NCBI GenBank assembly: GCA_021778575.1
Contig: JAJYCH010000022.1
Coordinates: 1-16,626, forward strand
Origin: Planctomycetota bacterium
GTDB lineage: Bacteria; Planctomycetota; Planctomycetia; Isosphaerales; Isosphaeraceae
Direction: 5' to 3'
DNA length: 16,626 nt
A program made the position numbers and the translations under genes. Of the stretch, positions 7,626 to 14,850 are shown one piece after another (position 1 is the first letter of the stretch; every line of letters starts with the position of its first letter). The notes under the pieces were generated by a model. The model had not been told where the DNA came from. It saw nothing but the letters and a program-made list of their open reading frames with translations, and ran no database searches.

Positions 7626-7636
7626 GAGTTCTCCCT

Positions 7637-8998
7637 TCAGTTGATATTGTAGACGACTCGTTGATAGACCACGAGTGACGGCGTGCCGTTGTCCGTCACT
7701 TCGAGAATAATTTGGATCTGTTTTCCTGGTTCGTTGGGAACGACGAAGCTAGCGTTGTCCAGTGAATCACTGTTGGCGATGGTCAAGGTCGCGGCGACAG
7801 AATCCGCCTCGGTGGATTGCCACCATTTGGTGGTGATCCGGTTACCATCGGGGTCGGTGGCGGCGGCTTTGAGCTTCACGGTTTCGCCGGGCTTGACGAC
7901 GCGTTCCAGGCCACCTTTCACTCGTGCAACGGGTGTGTGATTCGCATCCTTGAAGGCTTTCACGCACCAGTCCATGCGGGCCGCGAAATCGTTTTCGAAG
8001 GTCGCATTCCACCGCTTCACCGTCTTGTCGCCTGCTGGGTGATCCGTCCAGTGGTTGCGGACCAGATCGTGTACAAACTGTCCTCCCCACGACGGTTGAT
8101 CGGGCTGGTCTGGATCATTCAATCCGCGACATGCGCTGACCAGATACATAAAGGATGGTGAATCACCCTCCTTCACCCCGGGTTTGGTGCCCATGGCGAC
8201 GGTGGGATAAATGGCTCCCAGACCGCCGTGATCCTGGCGAATGTTCGCATTGACCCATGCCAGATCAGAGGCACCAAACATGCCCATCCAGGTATTTTTA
8301 GCTGCGATCACGAACAGCTTTGGAAACGTGTCGAGGAGCCACTGGCCCGTTCCATCCTGCAGACCGATGAGATACACCCGAACTTTCGAGAGGAGCCTTT
8401 CTACCTCAAGAGCACTTCGGGTTTCTTTGATCTTCCACAATGCTTGCGCCAGATCGCAGGAGCCCCCCCAGACGCAGAACCAGATCGGTCGTGGATCCGA
8501 TCCATCGAGCAGGGCAATGATCTTTTCCGATGCTTCGGAGTCCTTGTCTGGTCCCAGTATGTCCTTGGCCGGACGCCCGTAGGTTCCGGATCGTCCTTGC
8601 CACGTGATGGAGCGCAGGTGATCCGCCGTCGGATACCGGCCGTCATGCTTCCTGAGATTGGAGACGACGCCATCGTAAAGATTCAAAATATCGCGAATAT
8701 TTTGTTTGTTGGCGATATTCGCGAAGGTCGCCGAGGAGGCGACCAACCCTTCCACATCGAAGTCATTGGCGTAAAGGAGAAAACGCACCATGGATTGAAT
8801 GTCGTCGGGATCGCTCCGTTTGTGGGCCGGACCTGAATCGATCGACGTATCGAGCGGCGGGAAGTCCGTCAAGACCACAACCCGAGGCTTCGCGGATGAT
8901 CGGGCGAGCCCACCGCTCTGCTCACGTGATTCGTCTTGCGCCAGCGCTGTGCTCGCCAGGACGATCAGAAGACTTATGATCGGAAAGAAAGCTTTCAA
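7637..8998 (-). CDS. Exported DUF1593 protein (nucleoside-hydrolase-like, Sde182 type), paralogue A
   Basis: 453 residues, TTG start at 8998 supported by GAGGA 8 bp upstream and by the signal peptide it gives (KAFFPIISLLIVLASTALAQ); an in-frame stop lies just upstream and no ATG is available. DUF1593 features are VVVLTDFPPLD (41-50), the acidic motif DPDD (63-66), DVEGLVASSATFANIANKQN (81-100) and PIWFCVWGGSCDLAQALW. From about residue 355 comes the C-terminal Ig-like domain, containing ATDPDGNRITTKWW and ending YQRVVYNIN. It is colinear with paralogue B but clearly diverged. It is the first gene of a two-gene operon divergent from an AraC-family regulator, which suggests inducible use of an external glycoside or nucleoside-like compound. 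The substrate cannot be read from the sequence. Confidence 0.88.
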   Translation of the reverse strand: MKAFFPIISLLIVLASTALAQDESREQSGGLARSSAKPRVVVLTDFPPLDTSIDSGPAHKRSDPDDIQSMVRFLLYANDFDVEGLVASSATFANIANKQNIRDILNLYDGVVSNLRKHDGRYPTADHLRSITWQGRSGTYGRPAKDILGPDKDSEASEKIIALLDGSDPRPIWFCVWGGSCDLAQALWKIKETRSALEVERLLSKVRVYLIGLQDGTGQWLLDTFPKLFVIAAKNTWMGMFGASDLAWVNANIRQDHGGLGAIYPTVAMGTKPGVKEGDSPSFMYLVSACRGLNDPDQPDQPSWGGQFVHDLVRNHWTDHPAGDKTVKRWNATFENDFAARMDWCVKAFKDANHTPVARVKGGLERVVKPGETVKLKAAATDPDGNRITTKWWQSTEADSVAATLTIANSDSLDNASFVVPNEPGKQIQIILEVTDNGTPSLVVYQRVVYNIN

Positions 8999-9028
8999 GG
9001 GAAGAGTCCTCGGGAAAGTCGATCAGCC

Positions 9029-9040
9029 ATGGAGTTCCAT
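9029..9040. promoter_or_regulatory. Palindrome in the DUF1593/araC-like divergent region, possible operator
   Basis: ATGGA-GT-TCCAT is a perfect inverted repeat near the middle of the 118-bp space between two divergent genes, 30 bp from the DUF1593 start and 76 bp from the regulator start. AraC-family proteins often bind direct rather than inverted repeats, so the link is tentative. No convincing -35/-10 pair was found in either direction here, although TATTCT at about 9053 could be a weak -10 for the regulator. Confidence 0.3.
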
Positions 9041-9116
9041 CCTGAAATCACTGTATTCTGCGGGGTCGCCTGTTTTCCTCCTGGTTTTTGGCGGGTTCTC
9101 CCCGTATCCTCAGGTC

Positions 9117-10016
9117 ATGAAAAGTTTTGATGACACGCGTCCGGATTTTTCCCCATACGGCTTGACCTGCGAGCGCTGGACGCAGGTCCCGATGGTCCGG
9201 CCCGATCGTCACAATGAGATCGAGCTTAATCTCCTCGTCGAAGGGGCGCTGACCTATCGACTCGGTGGCGACCGAGTGACGATCGAGGCGGGCAGCCTGG
9301 CCGCTTTCTGGGCGGCCGTCCCGCATCAAATCCTCGGGCAAGAGGCACCGGGTCCGGCAGCGGAATACTTTGTCGCAACCATCCCGCTCGCCTGGTTTCT
9401 CCAGCTTCAACTTCCTGCATTCTTCGTTCAGGCCATCCTCCGGGGCCGCGTCGCCTATGAGAGAGACACGACCCGGTTTCGCCTGGACGTCGAGCAGTTC
9501 ACGAACTGGGCCGAGAACCTTGAAGGCCCCGTCGTGGAACTTCGCCGCGCGGCTCTTCTCGAAATCGAAGCCCGACTCTTGAGAATGGGTTCGGCGGCTA
9601 CCAAGAATCAGTCAGGTCCGGAATCGGTTCTCGCCCGATCGCATTTCTCGAGTGAAACCGAAGTCGGGAAAGCCGAGCAGATGGCCAGGTACATCGCCCA
9701 GAATTACACGTCGTCGCTCTCGGTCGAAGCAATCAGCCGATCCGTAGGACTCCATCCGGGGTACGCAATGACGCTTTTCCGCACGGCGTTCGGGATGAGC
9801 CTTGTGACGTGCATCAACCAGCATCGACTGACGCACGCGCAACGACTCCTCGCCACGACGAATCAGCAAATCCTCACGATCGCGTACGAATCGGGATTCG
9901 GCTCGCTGAGCCGCTTCAACGATGCGTTCCGACGGACGATCGGTTGCACTCCTCGACAATACCGGTTGAGTCATGCATTCGACTCAGCGAGAGCAACAGC
10001 TGGCCGTTCTCGCTAA
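9117..10016 (+). CDS. AraC-family transcriptional regulator
   Basis: 299 residues from ATG 9117. The frame is open for 318 bases further upstream, but that part overlaps the divergent DUF1593 gene and is not protein-like, so the ATG inside the intergenic region is chosen; its ribosome binding site (CAGG) is weak. Residues about 28-72 form a cupin-type sensor domain (RHNEIELNLLVEGALTYRLG, then AGSLAAFWAAVPHQ). Residues about 187-290 are the double helix-turn-helix: first helix pair LSVEAISRSVGLHPGYAMTL (201-220), second ILTIAYESGFGSLSRFNDAF (252-271), then the family signature RRTIGCTPRQYR. It probably activates the divergent DUF1593 genes in response to a sugar-like ligand; this is inferred from position alone. 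Confidence 0.9.
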   Translation: MKSFDDTRPDFSPYGLTCERWTQVPMVRPDRHNEIELNLLVEGALTYRLGGDRVTIEAGSLAAFWAAVPHQILGQEAPGPAAEYFVATIPLAWFLQLQLPAFFVQAILRGRVAYERDTTRFRLDVEQFTNWAENLEGPVVELRRAALLEIEARLLRMGSAATKNQSGPESVLARSHFSSETEVGKAEQMARYIAQNYTSSLSVEAISRSVGLHPGYAMTLFRTAFGMSLVTCINQHRLTHAQRLLATTNQQILTIAYESGFGSLSRFNDAFRRTIGCTPRQYRLSHAFDSARATAGRSR

Positions 10017-10055
10017 AAGTCAGCAAGTTTGCCGGTTCCCGAGCCGCCGCGGAGC

Positions 10056-10090
10056 TGACGACATGGGAGATGAAACGTCTCCTCTCGTCA
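10056..10090 (+). terminator. Composite stem-loop after the AraC-family gene
   Basis: TGACGA (10056-10061) pairs with TCGTCA (10085-10090), and GGAGA (10066-10070) pairs with TCTCC (10078-10082) around a 7-base loop, with a 4/2-base internal loop between the stems. It lies 40 bp past the regulator's stop codon. There is no T tract, so it is a weak terminator candidate. Confidence 0.35.
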
Positions 10091-10389
10091 GTGATGCGCC
10101 AGTGCGTCGCGACCGATTATCCCCAAATCCCAGCGACGATCAGGGGTTGTCGGGCATTTCGGCGGGAGGATCGGCGGTGGGTGGCGGAACCATCCGCCGG
10201 AGGGGGACGTTCCAGGCGGAGCTTCCGAGGTCGTCGGGGTCGGTTTGACCTCGATCTTACTGCCTGGCGTGATCGCGAAAAACAACCCGGTGCAAATCGG
10301 GTACGCAAGCGGCGCACGTGGTGCGCCATCCCGTCGCGAACTATCGAATCCGTCGGGACTTAGATGCGGTCGATTCGGTCGTGTTGATG

Positions 10390-10418
10390 TTGTCGGAGGG
10401 GGCTGGTTCGTGTACAAT
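10390..10418 (+). promoter_or_regulatory. Sigma70-type promoter for gyrA
   Basis: TTGTCG (10390-10395) and TACAAT (10413-10418) are separated by 17 bp, matching the consensus at 4/6 and 5/6 positions. Transcription would start near 10425 and leave a leader of about 75 bases before the GTG start. The fit is read by eye. Confidence 0.55.
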
Positions 10419-10498
10419 GATTCTCTTGTCCTGGAGGGTCGCGAGGGCCGGTCTTGGAGCCGGGTCGCGACGCATTTGTGATCTACGAGGGATCGATC

Positions 10499-13165
10499 GT
10501 GAGCACCGCCGTCCCCAAGAACCCCGACCACCTGCCGACACCGCCGCTGAATATCGAGACCGAGCTTAAAGAAAGCTATCTCACTTATGCGATGTCGGTC
10601 ATCGTCAGCCGCGCCTTGCCCGATGTCCGCGATGGCTTGAAGCCGTCGCAGCGGCGGATCTTGACGGCGATGCTCGACCTTGGCCTCACCCCCGGCGGCT
10701 CGACCAGCAAGTGCGCGGGGATCGTCGGCGAGACGATGAAGCGGTATCACCCGCACGGCGACAACTCGATCTATCCCACCCTCGCCCGGATGGCCCAGTG
10801 GTGGAACATGCGCCACCTCCTGATCACCGGGCAAGGGAACTTCGGCTCGATCCACGGCCTCCCGCCCGCCGCCATGCGGTATACCGAGGCCAAGCTGGGA
10901 CCGGTCGCCGCCGAGATGCTCGAAGACATCCGGCTCGACACCGTCGACTTCCAGCCCAGCTACGACGAGAAGCACCAGGAACCGCGCGTTCTGCCCGGTA
11001 AATTCCCCAACTTGCTGGTCAACGGCTCGGGCGGGATCGCCGTCGGGATGGCCACCAGCATCCCGCCGCATAACCTGGGCGAGGTCTGCGACGCCGCCGT
11101 GGCGCTCATCGACGATCCCGAGATCGACCTCGACGGCCTGATGGAACATATCCACGGCCCCGACTTCCCCACCGGCGGAACCATCTGCGGTCGCTGGGGA
11201 ATCCGCGAGGCGTTCCGGACTGGCCGAGGCAAGGTCATCATCCGCGCCAAGTACGAAATCGAGGAGATGAAGGACGGCCGGTCGCAGATCATCTTCACCG
11301 AGATCCCCTACCAGCTCACCAAGGGGCCGCTCCTGATCAAGCTGGCCGACCTCGTCAACGGCGACCGGATCAACGGCGTGACCGACATCGTCGACGAATC
11401 CGACCGCAAGCAGCCGGTCCGGATCGTCGTGAAGGTCAAGAAGGGGGAAGACCCCAACGTCATCCTCAACCAGCTCTTTCAATATTCGCCGCTCCAAGAT
11501 TCGTTCAGCGTGATCATGCTGGCGCTCGTTGATGGTCGACCCGAGGAGCTACCGCTCAAGCGGATGCTCCGCCTGTTCATCGATCACCGGGTCAACGTGA
11601 TCCGCCGCCGGACCCAATTTCAACTTCGCCAGGCCCGGCAGCGGGCGCACATTGTCGAAGGCTTGCTGATCGCGCTGGCGTATATCGACGAGATCATTCG
11701 GGTGATCCGGAGCTCGGCCAACCCTGATGAGGCTCGGGCCCGGTTGATGGGCATGGAAGTCTCGGCCGAGATTCTCCAGCGAGCCCTGAACAACCCCAAC
11801 GCTCGACAGACCAGCAGCCTGACCCGGATGCAGGCCGACGCCATCCTCGGGATGAGGCTCCAGCAGCTCACCGGGCTGGAGGCCGACAAGCTCATCCGCG
11901 AGTACACCGGCCTCCGCGAGTCGATCGACAACTACGAGCGGATTCTGGCCGACGAACGGCTGATCCTCGACCTCATCCGCGCCGATCTCCGCGAGATGAA
12001 GCAGAAGTACGCCAACGACCGGCGGAGCGTGATCGACCCCGAGGAACTGGGCGACTACGACAAGGAACTGCTGATCCGCGAGGAGTACATGGTCGTCACC
12101 GTCACCCACGACGGCTACATCAAGCGGCTCCCGCCCAGCACTTATCGCGCCCAGAACCGAGGCGGCCGAGGGATCGCGGCCACGAACACGAAAGGGGACG
12201 ACTTCCTCGAACACATGTTCGTCGCCTTGACCCACGACTTCATCCTCTTCTTCACCGACCACGGCAAGGTCTACTGGCTCAAGGTTTACGACATCCCCGA
12301 GCAGACCCGGACCTCGGGCGGCCGGGCGATCGTCAACCTTTTGCAACTTGCCGAGGGGGAGAAGATCACGGGACTGGTTCCCGTCCGGAAGTTCAACGAG
12401 GACGAATGCCTGGTGATGGTCACCCGTCGAGGGACGGTCAAGAAGACCGAGCTGACCGCGTTCAAGCGTCCGCTCGGCCGGGGGATCATCGCGCTCGGCC
12501 TCGACGAAGGGGACGAACTGATCGGCGTGGCCCGGACCAGGGCGAATGACCAGGTCATTCTGTCGACGAAGGAAGGAATGTCGATCCGCTTTGATGAGTC
12601 GAAGGTCCGCTCGATGGGCCGGCCAGCGTTCGGCGTTCGAGGGATCGACCTCGGCGAAGGGGACGAGGTGATCGGGATGGTCGTGGCCAATGGCGACGAC
12701 GACCCGGCCAGCCTCCTGACCGTCTGCGCCAACGGTTACGGCAAGCGGACGATGTTGACCGAGTATCGCTCGCAGAACCGGGGCGGCAAGGGCTTGATCG
12801 ACATCAAGGTGACCGACCGCAACGGCCCGGTCGTGGCGATCGCCAAGGTGACCGACGCCGACGAGGTGATGCTGACCACCAGCGGCGGAATCCTGATCCG
12901 CACGTCCGTCGCCGAGATGCGGCCGATCGGTCGGAACACCGGGGGCGTCCGCCTGATCCGGGTCGAGGAAGGGACCTCGGTCAGCTCGCTCGCCAAACTC
13001 CCCGAGACCGAACTGCAAGGCAACGAGGAAGTCCTGGAAGTCGAAGTCAACGGCGAAGCCCTCGCCCCGCCCACCGACCACATCCTCAACGACGGAGTGG
13101 CCGAGGCCGAAGCCAGCGACCATCCCGAGGTCGAAGAGACCGACGAGGAGCCTGAGGCGGAGTGA
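10499..13165 (+). CDS. gyrA: DNA gyrase subunit A
   Basis: 888 residues from GTG 10499, chosen because GAGGGA ends 6 bp upstream; a TTG at 10454 would add 15 residues without a site. GyrA is the DNA cleaving and rejoining subunit of gyrase (A2B2), which introduces negative supercoils. The winged-helix/tower region carries the active tyrosine Tyr128 in AAMRYTE (E. coli Tyr122) and GLKPSQRRIL at 46-55. The coiled coil includes LTRMQADAILGMRLQQLTGL (441-460). The C-terminal beta-pinwheel starts near 525 and has two GyrA-box-like motifs, QNRGGRG at 552-558 and QNRGGKG at 759-765. The tail from about 865 is acidic. At the quinolone positions the sequence is HGDNSIYPT: Asn89 and Pro93 replace E. 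coli Ser83 and Asp87. ParC is possible but less likely given the GyrA box. gyrB is not in the window. Four small genes follow on the same strand. Confidence 0.95.
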   Translation: MSTAVPKNPDHLPTPPLNIETELKESYLTYAMSVIVSRALPDVRDGLKPSQRRILTAMLDLGLTPGGSTSKCAGIVGETMKRYHPHGDNSIYPTLARMAQWWNMRHLLITGQGNFGSIHGLPPAAMRYTEAKLGPVAAEMLEDIRLDTVDFQPSYDEKHQEPRVLPGKFPNLLVNGSGGIAVGMATSIPPHNLGEVCDAAVALIDDPEIDLDGLMEHIHGPDFPTGGTICGRWGIREAFRTGRGKVIIRAKYEIEEMKDGRSQIIFTEIPYQLTKGPLLIKLADLVNGDRINGVTDIVDESDRKQPVRIVVKVKKGEDPNVILNQLFQYSPLQDSFSVIMLALVDGRPEELPLKRMLRLFIDHRVNVIRRRTQFQLRQARQRAHIVEGLLIALAYIDEIIRVIRSSANPDEARARLMGMEVSAEILQRALNNPNARQTSSLTRMQADAILGMRLQQLTGLEADKLIREYTGLRESIDNYERILADERLILDLIRADLREMKQKYANDRRSVIDPEELGDYDKELLIREEYMVVTVTHDGYIKRLPPSTYRAQNRGGRGIAATNTKGDDFLEHMFVALTHDFILFFTDHGKVYWLKVYDIPEQTRTSGGRAIVNLLQLAEGEKITGLVPVRKFNEDECLVMVTRRGTVKKTELTAFKRPLGRGIIALGLDEGDELIGVARTRANDQVILSTKEGMSIRFDESKVRSMGRPAFGVRGIDLGEGDEVIGMVVANGDDDPASLLTVCANGYGKRTMLTEYRSQNRGGKGLIDIKVTDRNGPVVAIAKVTDADEVMLTTSGGILIRTSVAEMRPIGRNTGGVRLIRVEEGTSVSSLAKLPETELQGNEEVLEVEVNGEALAPPTDHILNDGVAEAEASDHPEVEETDEEPEAE

Positions 13166-13180
13166 AGACCACATGGCAAA

Positions 13181-13453
13181 TTGTTCGAACAGATCCGTTC
13201 GGCGATCCAGAATGGCGACTACCTCGTCTCCTTGCATGCTGACGAGCGTTGCGAGGAACGAGGTGTGACAGCGTGGCAACTCGTTGCTGATTTTGAAGAA
13301 GCCCAATTGATCCGAGAGCGTCCCGCCAGCCAGCCGAATCCCTCGGTGGTGGTGAGCCAAATCTTGGTGGACGGGACGGAGGTCGAGGCAATTTGGGCCT
13401 GGCTGCCTCAGAGTCGTCGGGCGAAGTTGGTCACCGTCTACGATCGGAGTTGA
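13181..13453 (+). CDS. DUF4258 domain protein, possible toxin
   Basis: 90 residues from TTG 13181. No ATG fits, and the only upstream in-frame codons run back to the gyrA stop 15 bp away, in the same frame. The ribosome binding site is poor, so translation may be coupled to gyrA. The sequence has the DUF4258 pattern: an opening FEQIRSAIQNGDYLVSLHA, the Ser-x-His-Ala motif, then DERCEERGV, and a C-terminal strand pair (VEAIWAW, AKLVTVYDRS). DUF4258 proteins have a RelE/MqsR-like fold and often sit in toxin-antitoxin-like pairs. Here the partner would be the 72-residue protein 6 bp downstream. The domain call is good; toxin activity is inference. Confidence 0.75.
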   Translation: MFEQIRSAIQNGDYLVSLHADERCEERGVTAWQLVADFEEAQLIRERPASQPNPSVVVSQILVDGTEVEAIWAWLPQSRRAKLVTVYDRS

Positions 13454-13459
13454 CAAATT

Positions 13460-13678
13460 ATGAGCGATCGACGCGAGACGAGGAAGCGTTGGGTGCAGAG
13501 GGGGCGATTCGCTGTCGAGGTGGATGTCGAGGTCATTTACCCTGAGGACGACCCAAGCGAGCCCTGCCTGGAGCCAGACTCCATCCGGAAGCTCGACGAG
13601 ATCGCCCGACGGGCCGAGCAAGGGGATCTCGAATATCTTCAGACCGTGGGTCGGGTGTTCGAGGCGGTCACTCCCTGA
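13460..13678 (+). CDS. Small protein paired with DUF4258, possible antitoxin
   Basis: 72 residues; ATG at 13460 with GGAG 10 bp upstream, inside the last codons of the previous gene. It opens with a basic stretch (RRETRKRWVQRGRFAVEVDV), passes through an acidic patch (YPEDDPSEPCLEP), and ends in a predicted helix (SIRKLDEIARRAEQGDLEYL). No DNA-binding fold or zinc finger is visible, unlike MqsA-type antitoxins that accompany some DUF4258 genes. The pairing and the basic/acidic layout are compatible with an antitoxin but do not prove it. No named family is recognised. Confidence 0.65.
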   Translation: MSDRRETRKRWVQRGRFAVEVDVEVIYPEDDPSEPCLEPDSIRKLDEIARRAEQGDLEYLQTVGRVFEAVTP

Positions 13679-13709
13679 GATCGAATTTCGAGAGATTCGG
13701 AGGATACTC

Positions 13710-14381
13710 ATGCCAGCCGAGCCGACTGCGGTTGAATTGGTTCCTTACGAGAAACTCCTGGACAACGATTGGGGGCGTGCCTTGAGCGAGGGAAGCCGTT
13801 TCTTTGAGGAAAAGAGTGCGGTTCAGGACACGCTCCTGAAGTTCACCAAGCGACTCCGCGACCTGGGTATCCCCTATGCCGTGGTCGGTGGCATGGCGAT
13901 GTACAAGCACGGCTACCGCCGTTTCACTGACGATGTCGATTTCCTCGTGACAGCCGAGGGATTAAAAGAGATCCACGACCGCCTGGAAGGGTTGGGATAT
14001 GTCCCGCCGTTCGCTGGCAGCAAGCAGCTCCGCGATGCCGAGACTGGCGTTCGGATCGAATTCCTGATTTCCGGAGGATACCCCGGCGACGGTAAGCCCA
14101 AGCCCGTCGCTTTCCCCGATCCCTCGACGGTCAGTATCAATATCGATGGGATCGATTATCTTCGAATCGAGACCCTTGTCGAATTGAAGCTCGCTTCCGG
14201 GATGACCGGTGGCATGCACCGGCAGAAAGATTTCACCGACGTCATCGAACTGGTCAAGGTTCTCAAGCTTCCCGCCGACTTCGCCGAGAAGTTGAATCCT
14301 TACGTCCGAGACCGTTTCAACGAGATCTGGACCGGCCTCCAGGAGTCAACGCCCCTGGAGCCGACCGACTTCGGAGCCTGA
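13710..14381 (+). CDS. Nucleotidyltransferase-fold protein
   Basis: 223 residues; ATG at 13710 with a clear GGAGG 6 bp upstream. The frame is open further upstream, but that part overlaps the 72-residue gene in another frame. After a helical N-terminus comes the nucleotidyltransferase core: AVVGGMAMYKHGYRRFTDDV (57-76) with the Gly-Gly turn at 60-61 and the metal-binding pair Asp75/Asp77. The strand GVRIEFLI (113-120) would carry the third carboxylate, here Glu117. The later RQKDFTDVIEL (171-181) resembles the Lys-Asp motif of AbiEii-like and minimal nucleotidyltransferases. Such enzymes transfer nucleotides to proteins, tRNA or small molecules; some are toxins or antitoxins. No HEPN partner is nearby. 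The GNAT gene starts 4 bp later. Confidence 0.78.
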   Translation: MPAEPTAVELVPYEKLLDNDWGRALSEGSRFFEEKSAVQDTLLKFTKRLRDLGIPYAVVGGMAMYKHGYRRFTDDVDFLVTAEGLKEIHDRLEGLGYVPPFAGSKQLRDAETGVRIEFLISGGYPGDGKPKPVAFPDPSTVSINIDGIDYLRIETLVELKLASGMTGGMHRQKDFTDVIELVKVLKLPADFAEKLNPYVRDRFNEIWTGLQESTPLEPTDFGA

Positions 14382-14385
14382 ACCC

Positions 14386-14850
14386 ATGCCCGCCTGTGTC
14401 GAAGCCAGGCACGAACATATCCCGGGCATGTTCCGCGTTCGTCTGGCGGTGGTCGAGAATGCCTTGACCGAACAGCGGCTGACCGAGTTGGGGATCACGC
14501 CCGAATTCTTCCGGGCCGAACTGGGCCAGCGCTACCACGGCTGGGTGATCGAGGAAGATGGCGAGGTCGTCGGGTTCTCGATTGCGGATCTCCAGACGTT
14601 CTCGATCTGGGCCTTGTTCGTGATGCCGGGCTTTGAAGGGCGAGGCTTCGGCACGAGGCTGCTGGACCGTGCGGTCGACTTCCTCTGGAACCGAGGGGCC
14701 AGCCGGATCTGGCTGAAGACCGACCCCAACAGCCGGGCCGCCGGGTTCTACCGACGATCCGGCTGGAGAGAGTCGGGAACGATCGAGAGCGGCGAGATCA
14801 CGTTTGAACTTGAATATCGCATCCAGACCATTTTTCCCGAGAATTTGTAG
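14386..14850 (+). CDS. GNAT-family N-acetyltransferase
   Basis: 154 residues; ATG at 14386, 4 bp after the previous stop, with GGAG 9 bp upstream. The GNAT fold is clear: strand WVIEEDGEVVGFSI (53-66), then WALFVMPGFEGRGFGTRLLD (75-94) holding the acetyl-CoA pyrophosphate loop motif A (GRGFGT), and the late motif B region AAGFYRRSGWRES (118-130). Members acetylate small molecules, ribosomal proteins, antibiotics or, in TacT-like toxins, aminoacyl-tRNA. No ribbon-helix-helix antitoxin of the TacA kind adjoins, so a toxin role is not supported. The TAG stop lies inside the left arm of a palindrome, so the original 3' end may have been replaced when that element arrived. Confidence 0.9.
   Translation: MPACVEARHEHIPGMFRVRLAVVENALTEQRLTELGITPEFFRAELGQRYHGWVIEEDGEVVGFSIADLQTFSIWALFVMPGFEGRGFGTRLLDRAVDFLWNRGASRIWLKTDPNSRAAGFYRRSGWRESGTIESGEITFELEYRIQTIFPENL

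Larger units (their letters stand above)
10017..10498. other. Intergenic region upstream of gyrA
   Basis: This 482-bp stretch has no credible gene; its short open frames are Arg-rich or lack plausible starts. It holds a composite stem-loop (10056-10090), one DnaA-box-like nonamer TTATCCCCA (10117-10125, one base off TTATCCACA), a 7-bp inverted repeat GGCGCAC/GTGCGCC (10311-10327) and the gyrA promoter (10390-10418). The middle, about 10130-10310, shows nothing recognisable and could hold decayed coding sequence. Confidence 0.7.

Noticed and set aside
8799..9116. N-terminal extension of the AraC-family protein
   Set aside because: The extra residues lie opposite the DUF1593 signal-peptide region and look random; the ATG at 9117 gives a normal-length regulator.
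10117..10125. TTATCCCCA as part of a replication origin
   Set aside because: It is a single near-match to the DnaA box with no cluster and no A+T-rich unwinding region around it.
9973..10248. A small + strand gene overlapping the end of the AraC-family gene
   Set aside because: It overlaps the regulator's end in another frame, has no ribosome binding site, and its composition is irregular with no recognisable fold.
13173..13262. ATG at 13173 as the start of the gene after gyrA
   Set aside because: It is in another frame and stops after 29 codons; the DUF4258 sequence is in the TTG frame.
11549..13711. A 720-codon open frame antisense to gyrA, and another of 469 codons at 10088-11497
   Set aside because: Both lie opposite gyrA in a G+C-rich region where antisense frames stay open by codon bias. 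Their products are repetitive in Val/Leu/Asp/Gly and match no fold; gyrA is unmistakable on the other strand.
14386..14850. The GNAT protein as a TacT-like toxin
   Set aside because: There is no ribbon-helix-helix partner gene beside it, and many ordinary GNAT enzymes share these motifs.
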